From Streptomyces sp. DSM 15324 (GTDB lineage: Bacteria; Actinomycetota; Actinomycetes; Streptomycetales; Streptomycetaceae), in assembly GCF_001514285.1 (NCBI RefSeq), contig NZ_KQ949030.1:122634-186633 (forward strand): a stretch of DNA of 64,000 bases, read 5' to 3'. A program made the translations under genes and the position numbers. Below the pieces are notes generated by a model, which was given only the letters and a program-made list of their open reading frames with translations, did not search any database and was not told where the DNA came from. Shown in pieces: positions 41,098 through 48,798 of the stretch; positions within the stretch are counted from its first letter, which is position 1, and each line of letters opens with the position of its first letter.

Positions 41098-42129
41098 TCA
41101 GGAAGAGGCGGGCGGCGGGGCGGTGGAGGAGCGGACGACGAGCTGGGTGGCCAGCTCCACCCGGTGGCTGTCCAGGGGCTCTCCCGCGGTGAGCCGGAGC
41201 AGGGTGCGCAGCGCGGCGCGGCCGATCTCGACGAAGGGCTGGCGGACGGTGGTCAGGGGCGGGGCGGAGGTGCTGGCCGCGCCGGTGTCGTCGAAGCCGA
41301 CGACGCTCAGGTCCTCGGGCACCCGCAGGCCGTGTCGGCGGGCGGCCTCGATGACGCCGAACGCCGACTGGTCGTTGCCTGCGAAGACCGCGGTCGGCGG
41401 GTCTTCGAGGGCGAAGAGTTCCAGGGCGGCCCGGTGCGCGGGTTCGAAGCGGAAGTCGCCCTGCTTGATGAGCCGGGGGTCGGGGGTGATGCCGGCGCCG
41501 GTGAGCGCGGCCTGGTAGCCGTGCAGACGGGCGGTGTTGCAGACCGCGTCATGCCGGCCCTCGATCATCGCGATCCGCCGGTGGCCGAGTTGCAGCAGGT
41601 GCTCGGTCGCGGTCATGCCGCCGGTGAAGTTGGTCGCGCCGATGCTCGGCACGCTCTCGTCCGGCACGTTCGTCGGGTCGATCAGCACCAACGGGATGTC
41701 GGCCTGCGCGAACTGGGCGCGCTGCCGTGGGGTCAGCTCGGACGTCACCAGGATGACGCCCTCCCGTCCGGCGTTGGTGATCTTCCGGGCCCAGGCCGCA
41801 CCCAGCGGGTCGTCGGGAGCCGTTCCGAGGACGACGTCGACGCCCGCCTCGGCCGCCGCCTGGATCACCCCCTGCGCGATGACCAGGTTGTTGGGGTTGA
41901 CCAGCGCGTCGAAGGTCAGGTCGATCGTGCGCACCGGCGACTGCGCGCCGCCCGGCCCGCGGGCCACGTAGTCGTGCTCGACGAGCAGTTGCTCGACGCG
42001 CGCCCGGGTCTCGGGAGAGACGTCGCTGCGACCGTTGACCACCTTCGACACGGTGGCCACGGAGACCCCGGCCGCTTCGGCAACACCGGTCAGGGTGGTC
42101 CGGCTCCGCGTAACGGCTCTCTTCGCCAT
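41098..42129 (-). CDS. bxlR: LacI-family repressor (BxlR-like)
   Basis: A 343-residue LacI/GalR regulator. The HTH is TLTGVAEAAGVSVATVSKVV followed by the hinge helix NGRSDVSPETRARVEQLLVE. The periplasmic-binding-protein-like core has PLVLIDPTNVPDESVPSIGA and HLLQLGHRRIAMIEG, then AVFAGNDQSAFGVIEAARRH and LSVVGFDDTGAASTSAPPLT. It lies between the GH3 gene (downstream, same strand) and the divergent importer genes. It probably represses both arms and is released by an imported oligosaccharide. The assignment to the BxlR group rests on gene order. Confidence 0.88.
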   Translation of the reverse strand: MAKRAVTRSRTTLTGVAEAAGVSVATVSKVVNGRSDVSPETRARVEQLLVEHDYVARGPGGAQSPVRTIDLTFDALVNPNNLVIAQGVIQAAAEAGVDVVLGTAPDDPLGAAWARKITNAGREGVILVTSELTPRQRAQFAQADIPLVLIDPTNVPDESVPSIGATNFTGGMTATEHLLQLGHRRIAMIEGRHDAVCNTARLHGYQAALTGAGITPDPRLIKQGDFRFEPAHRAALELFALEDPPTAVFAGNDQSAFGVIEAARRHGLRVPEDLSVVGFDDTGAASTSAPPLTTVRQPFVEIGRAALRTLLRLTAGEPLDSHRVELATQLVVRSSTAPPPASS

Positions 42130-42274
42130 GCTGATCCTTTCGAACGTTTACGGGGACGGTAGCGCAAATCTTTCGCACCGGTCCAGACCGGAATTGTCCC
42201 GAAGAATAGCCCGCACAGCATCTTGACCCCCTCGAACAGCGCCCCTACTTTATCGGCCAGAAATCGCAGAGGTT

Positions 42275-42288
42275 TCGAAAATTTTCGA
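42275..42288. promoter_or_regulatory. perfect 14-bp palindrome upstream of the importer (LacI-type operator candidate)
   Basis: TCGAAAATTTTCGA is its own reverse complement, 33 bases upstream of the binding-protein ATG and between the divergent LacI and importer genes. A second CGAACG sequence lies at the other end of the gap, near the LacI start. LacI-type repressors bind such dyads, and CGAA/TTCG half sites have been described for BxlR. Confidence 0.6.
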
Positions 42289-42320
42289 CCTGGACTCTCT
42301 GCAGAGCGAAGGAGCTCCCG

Positions 42321-43640
42321 ATGGCCCTGAGAACCCCGATCCGCGTCATGGTCACCGCCTCGGCGGCGGCACTCGCCCTCACCCTGACCGCCTGCGGAAG
42401 CGGCGGACGCAGCACCGGAGCCGGCTCCGGTGACGGTGCGCTGGTCTGGGCACTGACCCAGGGGTCCGAAGCGACCTTCCGAGCCTCCGCCACCGAGTGG
42501 AACAAGCAGCACCCGGACAGCAAGATCACCTACCAGTACTTCCAGAACGACCCCTACAAGCAGAAGCTGCGCACCGCCGTCGGCGCCGGCAACGGTCCGG
42601 TCCTCTTCGAGAACTGGGGTGGCGGCGGGCTGAAGAGCTACGTGGACGCGGGCAAGGTCGCCGACCTCACCTCCGACCTCGACGCCAGCCCGGCGTGGAA
42701 GGACCGCATCTTCCCCTCGGTCCTGAAGTCGGCCACCTTCGACGGCAAGACCTACGGCGTCCCCGTCAACGGCGTGCAGCCCGTGGTCCTGTACTTCAAC
42801 CAGGAACTCTTCAAGAAGGCCGGCGCCCAGCCGCCGAAGACCTGGGACGACCTGCTCGCCCTGGTGAAGAAGTTCAAGGCCGAGGGCATCGCGCCGATCT
42901 CCATGGGCGGCGCCTCCAAGTGGCCGGACCTGATGTGGCTGGAGTACCTCGTCGACCGCGTCGGCGGGCCCGACACCTTCGCCGCCATCGCCGACGGCAC
43001 GAAGGGCGCCTGGTCCGACCCGGCCGTCCTCAAGGCCACCCAGCTGATCAAGCAGCTCGTCGACGCGGGCGGCTTCGCCAAGGGCTTCACCTCCGTCTCC
43101 GCCGACACCGGACAGGCCGAGGCCCAGCTCTACACCGGCAAGGCCGCCATGATCCTCCAGGGCAGCTGGGGATACGGGTCCATCGCCACCGGCGCTCCCG
43201 AGTTCGTCGCCGCAGGGAAACTCGGCTGGACCAGCTTCCCGGCGGTCACCGGCGGCACGGGCGACGCGAGCAACATCGTCGGCAACACCGCCAACTTCTT
43301 CTCCCTGTCCGCGCAGGCGAGCGCCAAGGAGAAGAAGACCGCCGTGGCGTACCTCAAGGACGGCGTGTACAACGACACGTACATCGACAACCTGCTCAAG
43401 AACGGCGACGTCCCGCCGGTGAAGGACCTGGACGCCAAGATCAAGGCGTCGGCCAACGCGGACTGGTCGTCGTACGTCTACCACCTCACCCGCGACGCCA
43501 AGAACTTCCAGCTCTCCTGGGACCAGGCCCTCAGTCCCGAACTCGGCAACGACCTGCTCACCCACCTCGACCAGCTCTTCCTCGGCCAGATCAGCCCGGA
43601 GCAGTTCTGCGCGCAGATGGACGAGGCGGCCGCGAAGTGA
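42321..43640 (+). CDS. bxlE: ABC sugar-binding lipoprotein (BxlE-like)
   Basis: A 439-residue extracellular solute-binding protein of the CUT1 class. Residues 1-24 are a lipoprotein signal with the lipobox LTLTACGSGG (Cys25). The mature protein has ALVWALTQGSEATFRASATE, GNGPVLFENWGGGGLKSYVD, YGVPVNGVQPVVLYFNQELF and AMILQGSWGYGSIATGAPEF, typical of family 1 binding proteins for oligosaccharides. The two permease genes follow with overlapping starts. No ATPase is encoded here, as is usual in Streptomyces, where MsiK serves several CUT1 importers. Confidence 0.88.
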   Translation: MALRTPIRVMVTASAAALALTLTACGSGGRSTGAGSGDGALVWALTQGSEATFRASATEWNKQHPDSKITYQYFQNDPYKQKLRTAVGAGNGPVLFENWGGGGLKSYVDAGKVADLTSDLDASPAWKDRIFPSVLKSATFDGKTYGVPVNGVQPVVLYFNQELFKKAGAQPPKTWDDLLALVKKFKAEGIAPISMGGASKWPDLMWLEYLVDRVGGPDTFAAIADGTKGAWSDPAVLKATQLIKQLVDAGGFAKGFTSVSADTGQAEAQLYTGKAAMILQGSWGYGSIATGAPEFVAAGKLGWTSFPAVTGGTGDASNIVGNTANFFSLSAQASAKEKKTAVAYLKDGVYNDTYIDNLLKNGDVPPVKDLDAKIKASANADWSSYVYHLTRDAKNFQLSWDQALSPELGNDLLTHLDQLFLGQISPEQFCAQMDEAAAK

Positions 43641-44539
43641 GCACCGCCAAGGTCGCCGCGTCGCCCCGGCAGCAGGGCGGGCCCCCCTTCCTCATGGCCC
43701 TGCCCGCGCTGCTGCTCTTCGCCGTCTTCGCGCTGGTCCCGATGGGAATCGTCGTCTACCTCAGCTTCACCCACTGGGACGGACTGGGAAGTCCGGCGTG
43801 GGCCGGCGCCGACAACTGGCACGAGGTGCTGACCAGCGACGTCACCCGGCACGCCCTCTGGCTCACACTCAAGTTCATGCTGGTCTCCTGGCTGGTCCAG
43901 ACCCCGGTCAGCCTCCTGCTGGGTGTCTTCGTCGCCGGACAACAGCGTTACCGGGCCCTCCTCGCGGTCTTCTACTTCGTCCCGCTGCTGATCTCCACGG
44001 CGGCCATCGCCATCATCTTCAAGAACCTGCTCGACCCCAACTTCGGCCTGGGCGCCGGCCTCGACCTGCCCCTGCTGAACCAGAACTGGCTGGGCGATCC
44101 CGAACTCGCCTTCTACGCGGTCGTGTTCGTCATCGCCTGGCAGTTCGTACCCTTCCACACCCTGCTCTACCAGGCGGGCACCCGGCAGATCCCGGGCTCG
44201 CTCTACGAGGCCGCCGCGATCGACGGGGCGGGCCGGCTCACCCAGTTCTGGCACATCACCCTGCCCCAGCTCCGCTACACCGTCGTCACCTCCTCGATGC
44301 TGATGCTGGTCGGCTCGCTCACCTACTTCGACCTCGTCTTCGTCCTCACCGGCGGCGGGCCCGGCTACGCCACCCGCCTCCTCCCGCTCGACATGTACAT
44401 CACCGGCTTCCAGAGCAACGAGATGGGCCTCGCCAGCGCGATCTCCGTCATCCTGGTCGCCGCCGGGCTCCTTCTCTCCCTGATCGTCGTCCGCTTCTCC
44501 GGCTTCTCCCGGATGCGCAGCCAGCAGGCAGGTGTGTGA
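43637..44539 (+). CDS. bxlF: ABC sugar permease 1 (BxlF-like)
   Basis: A 300-residue inner-membrane permease of the MalF/CUT1 type from a GTG that overlaps the upstream stop by four bases. Six transmembrane helices are visible (ALPALLLFAVFALVPMGIVV at the start, VILVAAGLLLSLIVVRFSGF at the end). The cytoplasmic EAA loop reads YEAAAIDGAGRLTQFWHITL with the consensus Gly that contacts the ATPase. It pairs with the next gene to form the channel. Confidence 0.88.
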   Translation: MSTAKVAASPRQQGGPPFLMALPALLLFAVFALVPMGIVVYLSFTHWDGLGSPAWAGADNWHEVLTSDVTRHALWLTLKFMLVSWLVQTPVSLLLGVFVAGQQRYRALLAVFYFVPLLISTAAIAIIFKNLLDPNFGLGAGLDLPLLNQNWLGDPELAFYAVVFVIAWQFVPFHTLLYQAGTRQIPGSLYEAAAIDGAGRLTQFWHITLPQLRYTVVTSSMLMLVGSLTYFDLVFVLTGGGPGYATRLLPLDMYITGFQSNEMGLASAISVILVAAGLLLSLIVVRFSGFSRMRSQQAGV

Positions 44540-45450
44540 TGTCCGCGCTCTCCCACGCCCCGAAGACCGACTCCGGGGGCCGTACGACCCGGTCGTCCGC
44601 GGCACCGTCCACCCCGCCGGGTGTCTTCGCCCGGATACGCCGCGTCAACTCGCCGGGCGCCCTCGGCGGCCTGCTCTGGCTGCTGATCGTCCTCGTACCG
44701 GTGTACTGGGTCGTCATCACCAGCCTGCGCACCCGTGAGGGCTTCTTCGACGCCAACCCCCTCGCGGTCCCGACCCACCCGACGACGGAGAACTACCGCC
44801 TCGTCCTGGACAACGGATTCGCCCACTTCCTGTGGAACAGCGTCGTGGTGACCACCGGCGCCGCGCTGCTCACCCTCGTGGTGTCGTTCCTGGCCGCCTA
44901 CGCCATCGTGCGCGGCACCGGCCGGGCCCTGCGGTGGACGTTCAGCGTCTTCCTGCTGGGGCTCGCCATCCCGCTGCAGGCCACGATCATCCCGGTGTAC
45001 TACCTGATCGCCAAGGCGCAGATGTACGACACCCTGGGGGCGATCGTGCTCCCCTCGGCGGCGTTCGCCGTCCCGCTCACGGTGATCATCCTCGTCAACT
45101 TCCTGAGGGACATCCCGGACGAGCTGTACGAGTCGATGCGCGCGGACGGCGCAGGCCACTGGCGCATGCTGTGGAATCTGGCACTGCCGCTCTCCCGGCC
45201 CGCGCTGATCACCGTGACCATCTACGACGCGCTCAACGTCTGGAACGGCTTCCTCTTCCCGCTGATCCTCACCCAGAGCCCCGACAAACGCGTCCTGCCC
45301 CTGTTCGTGTGGAGCTTCCAGGGCGAGTTCACCATCAACATCCCCGCCATCCTCGCCGCCGTCGTCCTGTCCACCCTCCCGATCCTCGCCCTCTACGTCC
45401 TCGGCCGCCGCCAGTTGATCGGCGGCCTCACCGCCGGCTTCGGCAAGTAG
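44539..45450 (+). CDS. bxlG: ABC sugar permease 2 (BxlG-like)
   Basis: A 303-residue MalG/CUT1-type permease. Its ATG shares a base with the upstream stop (TGATG). An N-terminal polar leader of about 35 residues precedes the first helix (GLLWLLIVLVPVYWVVITSL). The EAA loop is YESMRADGAGHWRMLWNLAL. The last helices include IPAILAAVVLSTLPILALYV. It is the final gene of the importer operon; no hydrolase follows, the GH3 gene lying on the opposite strand. Confidence 0.88.
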   Translation: MSALSHAPKTDSGGRTTRSSAAPSTPPGVFARIRRVNSPGALGGLLWLLIVLVPVYWVVITSLRTREGFFDANPLAVPTHPTTENYRLVLDNGFAHFLWNSVVVTTGAALLTLVVSFLAAYAIVRGTGRALRWTFSVFLLGLAIPLQATIIPVYYLIAKAQMYDTLGAIVLPSAAFAVPLTVIILVNFLRDIPDELYESMRADGAGHWRMLWNLALPLSRPALITVTIYDALNVWNGFLFPLILTQSPDKRVLPLFVWSFQGEFTINIPAILAAVVLSTLPILALYVLGRRQLIGGLTAGFGK

Positions 45451-46139
45451 CAGCCGCGGCCGGCGATCCGCTTCGGGATACGCCGCCGACCGCCCCCTCA
45501 CCGACCGGCAGCGCACACGGCAGCCGGGCCACTCGCGCTCATCGGCTCCTGATGCGGCAGAGGCCGCCGAGCTGGGCCCCGCCACCAGGGGGACGGCTCT
45601 CGGGGGCGCCGACCCCCCAGGTCAGGGGCCGTTCCGGAGGGGCGGAGACGGCTCAGCGGGGGATCGCTGCCCGCTACGCCCTACGTTCTGGCCGTGCGGC
45701 GCGGCTGTAGGCCGCGGCGGGGGCGTGGGGTGAGGGTTTCCAGGGCGAGCAGTCGATGAGCCTCTGCACGGTCTGCTCGAAGTGCACGGCCCGGATGCTG
45801 ACCAGGGGTCCCTGTCCCCCGGGGGCGATGGCGCACAGGGCGAGCAAGTGGCGGGTGGCGGCATCGAGGTCGACGACGATGTCGGGGCCGGCGTGGTGCA
45901 GCAGATCACCAGGGAGAAGGGGGGACACAAAGCACGCACGGCGTACGGCGTCGAGATGGAGATCGTCACTCTGGCTGAACCGATCACCCGAACTGGAGAC
46001 AGACGGCTTGCGGTGGGTGGCCGAGCTCGAGCAGAGCGGCATTGGCCGACAGGAATCCGGCGGGGCAGGTCTTGGTGGTGGAGGGTGCGGGGGGGTCGTA
46101 AAGACCAGTCATCCGCTGGGTGCCCGCGGACGGCATCGG
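45451..46139. other. stretch without an intact gene
   Basis: On the minus strand the frame of the truncated sugar-kinase start runs on to about 45984 without further kinase similarity. A second frame (45674-46042) reads GPDIVVDLDAATRHLLALCA and looks protein-like but unassignable. No start, ribosome site or family supports a gene. Confidence 0.4.
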
Positions 46140-46187
46140 CCGCAGCGCGCGGAGCATCACCCCGCCGAGGGCCACCACGTCGGTCAC
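46140..46187 (-). pseudogene. start of a PfkB-type 2-keto-3-deoxy-sugar-acid kinase, truncated
   Basis: A GTG at 46187 opens VTDVVALGGVMLR, matching the usual first strand of PfkB-family KDG kinases (TDVVTLGEVMLR). The similarity ends after about 13 residues. The GTG overlaps the stop codon of the preceding aldolase tail, as expected for an aldolase-kinase operon. Confidence 0.4.
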
Positions 46188-46345
46188 GTCGAGCTCCCGC
46201 GCACGGCCTCGGCGGTCAGTCGGCGGATCTGCGCGTACTCGCCCCGCTCCAGATGAGCGGCGGTGGCCATCCAGCTGCCGCCGACGGCGAGGGCCGCCGG
46301 GTCGGCGAGGTAGGCGGGCAGGCGACGGGCACGGTGATGCCGCCC
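46184..46345 (-). pseudogene. KDPG/KDPGal-aldolase C-terminal remnant
   Basis: In one minus-strand frame the sequence reads PAYLADPAALAVGGSWMATA then AHLERGEYAQIRRLTAEAV, ending at TGA 46186-46184. This is the C-terminus of 2-dehydro-3-deoxy-phosphogluconate-type aldolases (YL-x-DP-x-V-x-A-V-G-G-S-W-M). It joins directly, out of frame, to the middle of an SDR gene where both proteins have a G-G-I motif, so it probably arose by a deletion across short homology. Confidence 0.65.
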
Positions 46346-46793
46346 TGGAAGCTGAGCAGCGACGCGGTGAAGATGACCTTGCCCTGGCCGCGGGCGACCA
46401 TCGCCGCGCCGACCGCACGGGTCAGCGCGAACTGCGCGTTGAGGTTGACCTGGAGCACCAGATCCCAGTCGGTGTCGGCGTGTTCGGCGGCCGGAGCGCG
46501 GCGGATGGTGCCCGCGTTGTTGACCAGGATGTCCACCGGACGCTCGCGCCCGGCGAGGTCCGCGCCCAGGTTCCGGACGGCGTCGGGGTCGGCGAAGTCG
46601 GCGCGGATCGCCCCGAAGGTACGGCCGGCGGCGAGGATGTCCTTCTCGACGTCGCTTCCGGACTCCTCAGCGAGGCGCTGACGCCGATGACGTCCGCGCC
46701 GGCCTGGGCGAGTGCGCGGGCCATGGCCCGGCCGATCCCGCGCCGGGCGCCGGTGACGACGGCGAATTTCCCGGTGAGGTCGAAGGCGGTCAT
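46346..46793 (-). pseudogene. truncated, frameshifted copy of the fucose-locus SDR
   Basis: The ATG at 46793 starts FDLTGKFAVVTGARRGIGRA, nearly identical to the intact SDR at 62650. After GVSASL a small deletion shifts the frame. The next frame resumes with VDILVNNAGTIRRAPAAEHA and LVLQVNLNAQFALTRAVGAA and reaches TASLLSFQGGITVP. There it breaks off before the catalytic YxxxK and joins the aldolase tail. Like the intact copy, its start overlaps the stop of the dehydrogenase gene. Confidence 0.85.
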
Positions 46794-47841
46794 ACGGCGG
46801 CTCCCTGGGCGTCGTCGGTGTCGTCGGTGCAGTCCACGAGGATCTTCATCACGTCGCCGCCGCCCTCCAGGGCCTCGAACGCTGCGGGTGCCTGTGCGAG
46901 GGGGACGACCTTGCTGATCAGCCGCTCGGCCGGGATGGTCCCGTCGGCCACCAGAGTCACCGCCTTCTCGAAGTCGGAGCGGTCGTACAACCGGGCCCCG
47001 ACGAGCGTGAGTTCGCGCCAGGAGAAGCGGTGCAGGTTCACCTCGCGGGGCCGGGGGTGGATGGCCACCAGGCACAACCGGCCGCGTACGCCGAGAACAT
47101 CGACGGCCGTGTCCACGCCGCCTTGCGCGCCGGAGACCTCGAAGGCGACGTCCGCACCGGCGTCACCGGTCCACTGCCGGACGAGCTCGAGCAGGTCCTC
47201 GGCCCCCGGATCCCACGTGGCCAGCCCCAACTGCTCGGCGAGATACCGCCGGTGAGGGCTCAGCTCCACCACCCGGACCTCGGCGCCCGCGGAGCGCGCG
47301 ACCAGCGCGATGAGGATGCCGACCGGGCCGCCGCCGACCACGACGACCTTCTCACCGTCGCGCACCGCGGCCCGGCCCACGTCGTGCACGGCGACCGCCG
47401 TCGGCTCGACGAGGGCGGCCCGGTCCAGGGGGATCGAATCGGGCAGCCGGATGAGTGCCGAGGCGGGCACGGTCCAGCGCTGCTGCATCGCGCCGGGGGA
47501 GTCGATGCCGATGAAGTCCAGGTGCCGGCAGACGTGTTGGTGGCCCGCGCGGCAGGCCGGGCAGGCGCCGTCCCAGCGCAGCGGCATCACGGTGACCGCG
47601 TCACCGGGCCGCCAGCCCTCGACGCCCTGGCCGACGCGTACGACGCGGCCGGACATCTCGTGTCCCAGCACGGCCGGCGCGGCGACCCTGGCGTCCATGT
47701 CGCCGTGAAGATGTGCAGATCGGTGCCGCAGATACCGACGTGGGCGGGGGCCAGCTCCACCTCGCCGGGACCGGGCGGCCCGGTGAGTGCGGGAGCCGTG
47801 TCCAGGGTGCGGGCGGACGTGTAACGGACGGCGAGTGTCAT
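46790..47841 (-). pseudogene. frameshifted copy of the zinc alcohol dehydrogenase
   Basis: The ATG at 47841 begins MTLAVRYTSARTLDTAPA, matching the intact dehydrogenase at 61592. At GICGTDLHIF one C is missing (CTTCAC where the intact gene has CTTCCAC, near 47706), after which the other frame carries HGDMDARVAAPAVLGHEMSG through to VMKILVDCTDD. Apart from that slip the rest is well preserved, including ACPACRAGHQHVC and VVVVGGGPVGILIALVARS. The gene was therefore inactivated recently or, less likely, contains a sequencing error. Confidence 0.85.
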
Positions 47842-47875
47842 CGTGACGGCAGGTCCCTTCAGCGCGGACGCCGAT

Positions 47876-48013
47876 GGTCAGCAGCCGGTTGGCGTAGGCA
47901 CGGGTGTCGAGCGGTACTCGGCGATGGCCGGCTGATCGGCCGCTGCAGGCCCTGAGCAGCTCCACTGCGGACACGGCGGAGACAGCGGAACAGAGGACGG
48001 ACTTGAATCTCAT
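47876..48013 (-). pseudogene. deletion scar: binding-protein signal peptide joined to mutarotase scraps
   Basis: The ATG at 48013 starts MRFKSVLCSAVSAVSAVELL followed by RACSGRSA, closely similar to the lipoprotein signal of the sugar-binding protein at 55090 (MRVRTALCSAASVVSALALL). Within a few codons come, in other frames, AIAEYR and then TRAYANRLLTIGVRAEGT, both found in that order in the intact mutarotase at 61158. The binding-protein body, ATPase, permease, dehydratase, lactonase and most of the mutarotase are thus deleted. Confidence 0.85.
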
Positions 48014-48087
48014 GGGTACTTCCTCGCGCCAGTCCCGCAGTGGGTGCCTGTTCCGGAGATGCGGCCGCTGTGCATCACCCCCGAAGA

Positions 48088-48215
48088 GATGGGATGTTTA
48101 TAGACGCTTGCTGGTGGCGCCGTCTAGGGGTGACTGGAAATCTTCGCTGAGCAGACGGGGTAACGCGAGGGAGAGATGCCGCTGGGCAGTCACTAGTTGA
48201 CCAATCAATCCCATC
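48088..48215 (-). promoter_or_regulatory. GATGGGAT ... ATCCCATC pair upstream of the collapsed operon
   Basis: On the minus strand GATGGGAT (48215-48208) is followed about 120 bases later by ATCCCATC (48095-48088). The same pair, at almost the same spacing and with the same flanks (GATTGATGGGAT; ACATCCCATCTCT), lies upstream of the intact operon at 54888-55014. Conservation in both copies suggests operator sites. Confidence 0.6.
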
Positions 48216-48615
48216 AATGACGTCATTGCCATCGGTGCCCGTCGGCCGGCCCGCGCGTCGGCGTAAAGGGTGACGGGGGGTCCACCGGGCGCCCGGCGCG
48301 CCGGTGGACGGCCGTCAGTCACGAGCTCAGGCCGCTGGCGAAACGGTCGCCGTGCAGTTCGGCCGCTCGGCGAGGCGGTCGGCCGTGAGTTCCGGTTGCC
48401 CTGCTGAGTCCGGGCTCTGCACACCGGGGCGAGCGAGGGGTGATCGGAGGAGGGCGGGGGCGCGAATGGCGCCGCGGCAGCCGGATGCGCCCCTCCTGGA
48501 ATCGCTGCGGCGCTCTATGGATCACTCTCCGCCTGCCGCGGAACATGGCATGTCTATCGCAGATTGAAAAGGTATTTAAGATAACTAAAGCGCCCATTCC
48601 GCTCTGCACTTGAGT

Positions 48616-48642
48616 GCTTTCATCCCTTCACCTGTTGACACG
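48616..48642 (+). promoter_or_regulatory. TTTCATCCC-TTGACA element upstream of the GH29 gene
   Basis: The element GCTTTCATCCCTTCAC is followed by TTGACA at 48635-48640. An equivalent GCTTTTCATCCCTGCAC and TTGACA precedes the other GH29 gene (54742-54769, minus strand). TTGACA may be the -35 box; CATCCC resembles the half site found in the operon promoters. Confidence 0.55.
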
Positions 48643-48798
48643 GGGCAGTTACGTCACCGACCTTCATGCGTAACATCCGACGCTTCCGAGCCCGCCTGGA
48701 GAGCCGCGCCCCAAAAATCTGGAGCCCGCCCGCCCTCGCGCTGCCCCTCCAGTCCTCACCCCCGTGCCTCAGAGCCACCCTCAACCGGGAGGACATCC

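Larger units (their letters stand above)
48014..48798. other. divergent regulatory region between the collapsed fucose operon and the GH29 gene
   Basis: No gene. It holds two conserved elements described separately: the GATGGGAT/ATCCCATC pair for the leftward collapsed operon and the TTTCATCCC/TTGACA element for the rightward GH29 gene. The part 48545-48610 is unusually AT-rich. Confidence 0.6.

Noticed and set aside
38330..41518. A very long plus-strand open frame (over 1000 codons) opposite the GH3 and LacI genes
   Set aside because: It is low-complexity Gly/Val/Arg-rich translation antisense to two well-supported genes, a usual artefact of high-GC codon bias.
42497..43636. Upstream extension of the permease frame by about 380 codons
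   Set aside because: It overlaps the binding-protein gene in another frame and has arginine/histidine-rich shadow composition; the permease starts at the GTG at 43637.
45674..46042. A minus-strand frame with protein-like segments (GPDIVVDLDAATRHLLALCA)
   Set aside because: No start signal or family could be supported and it overlaps the decayed kinase frame, so it is only noted in the gap description.
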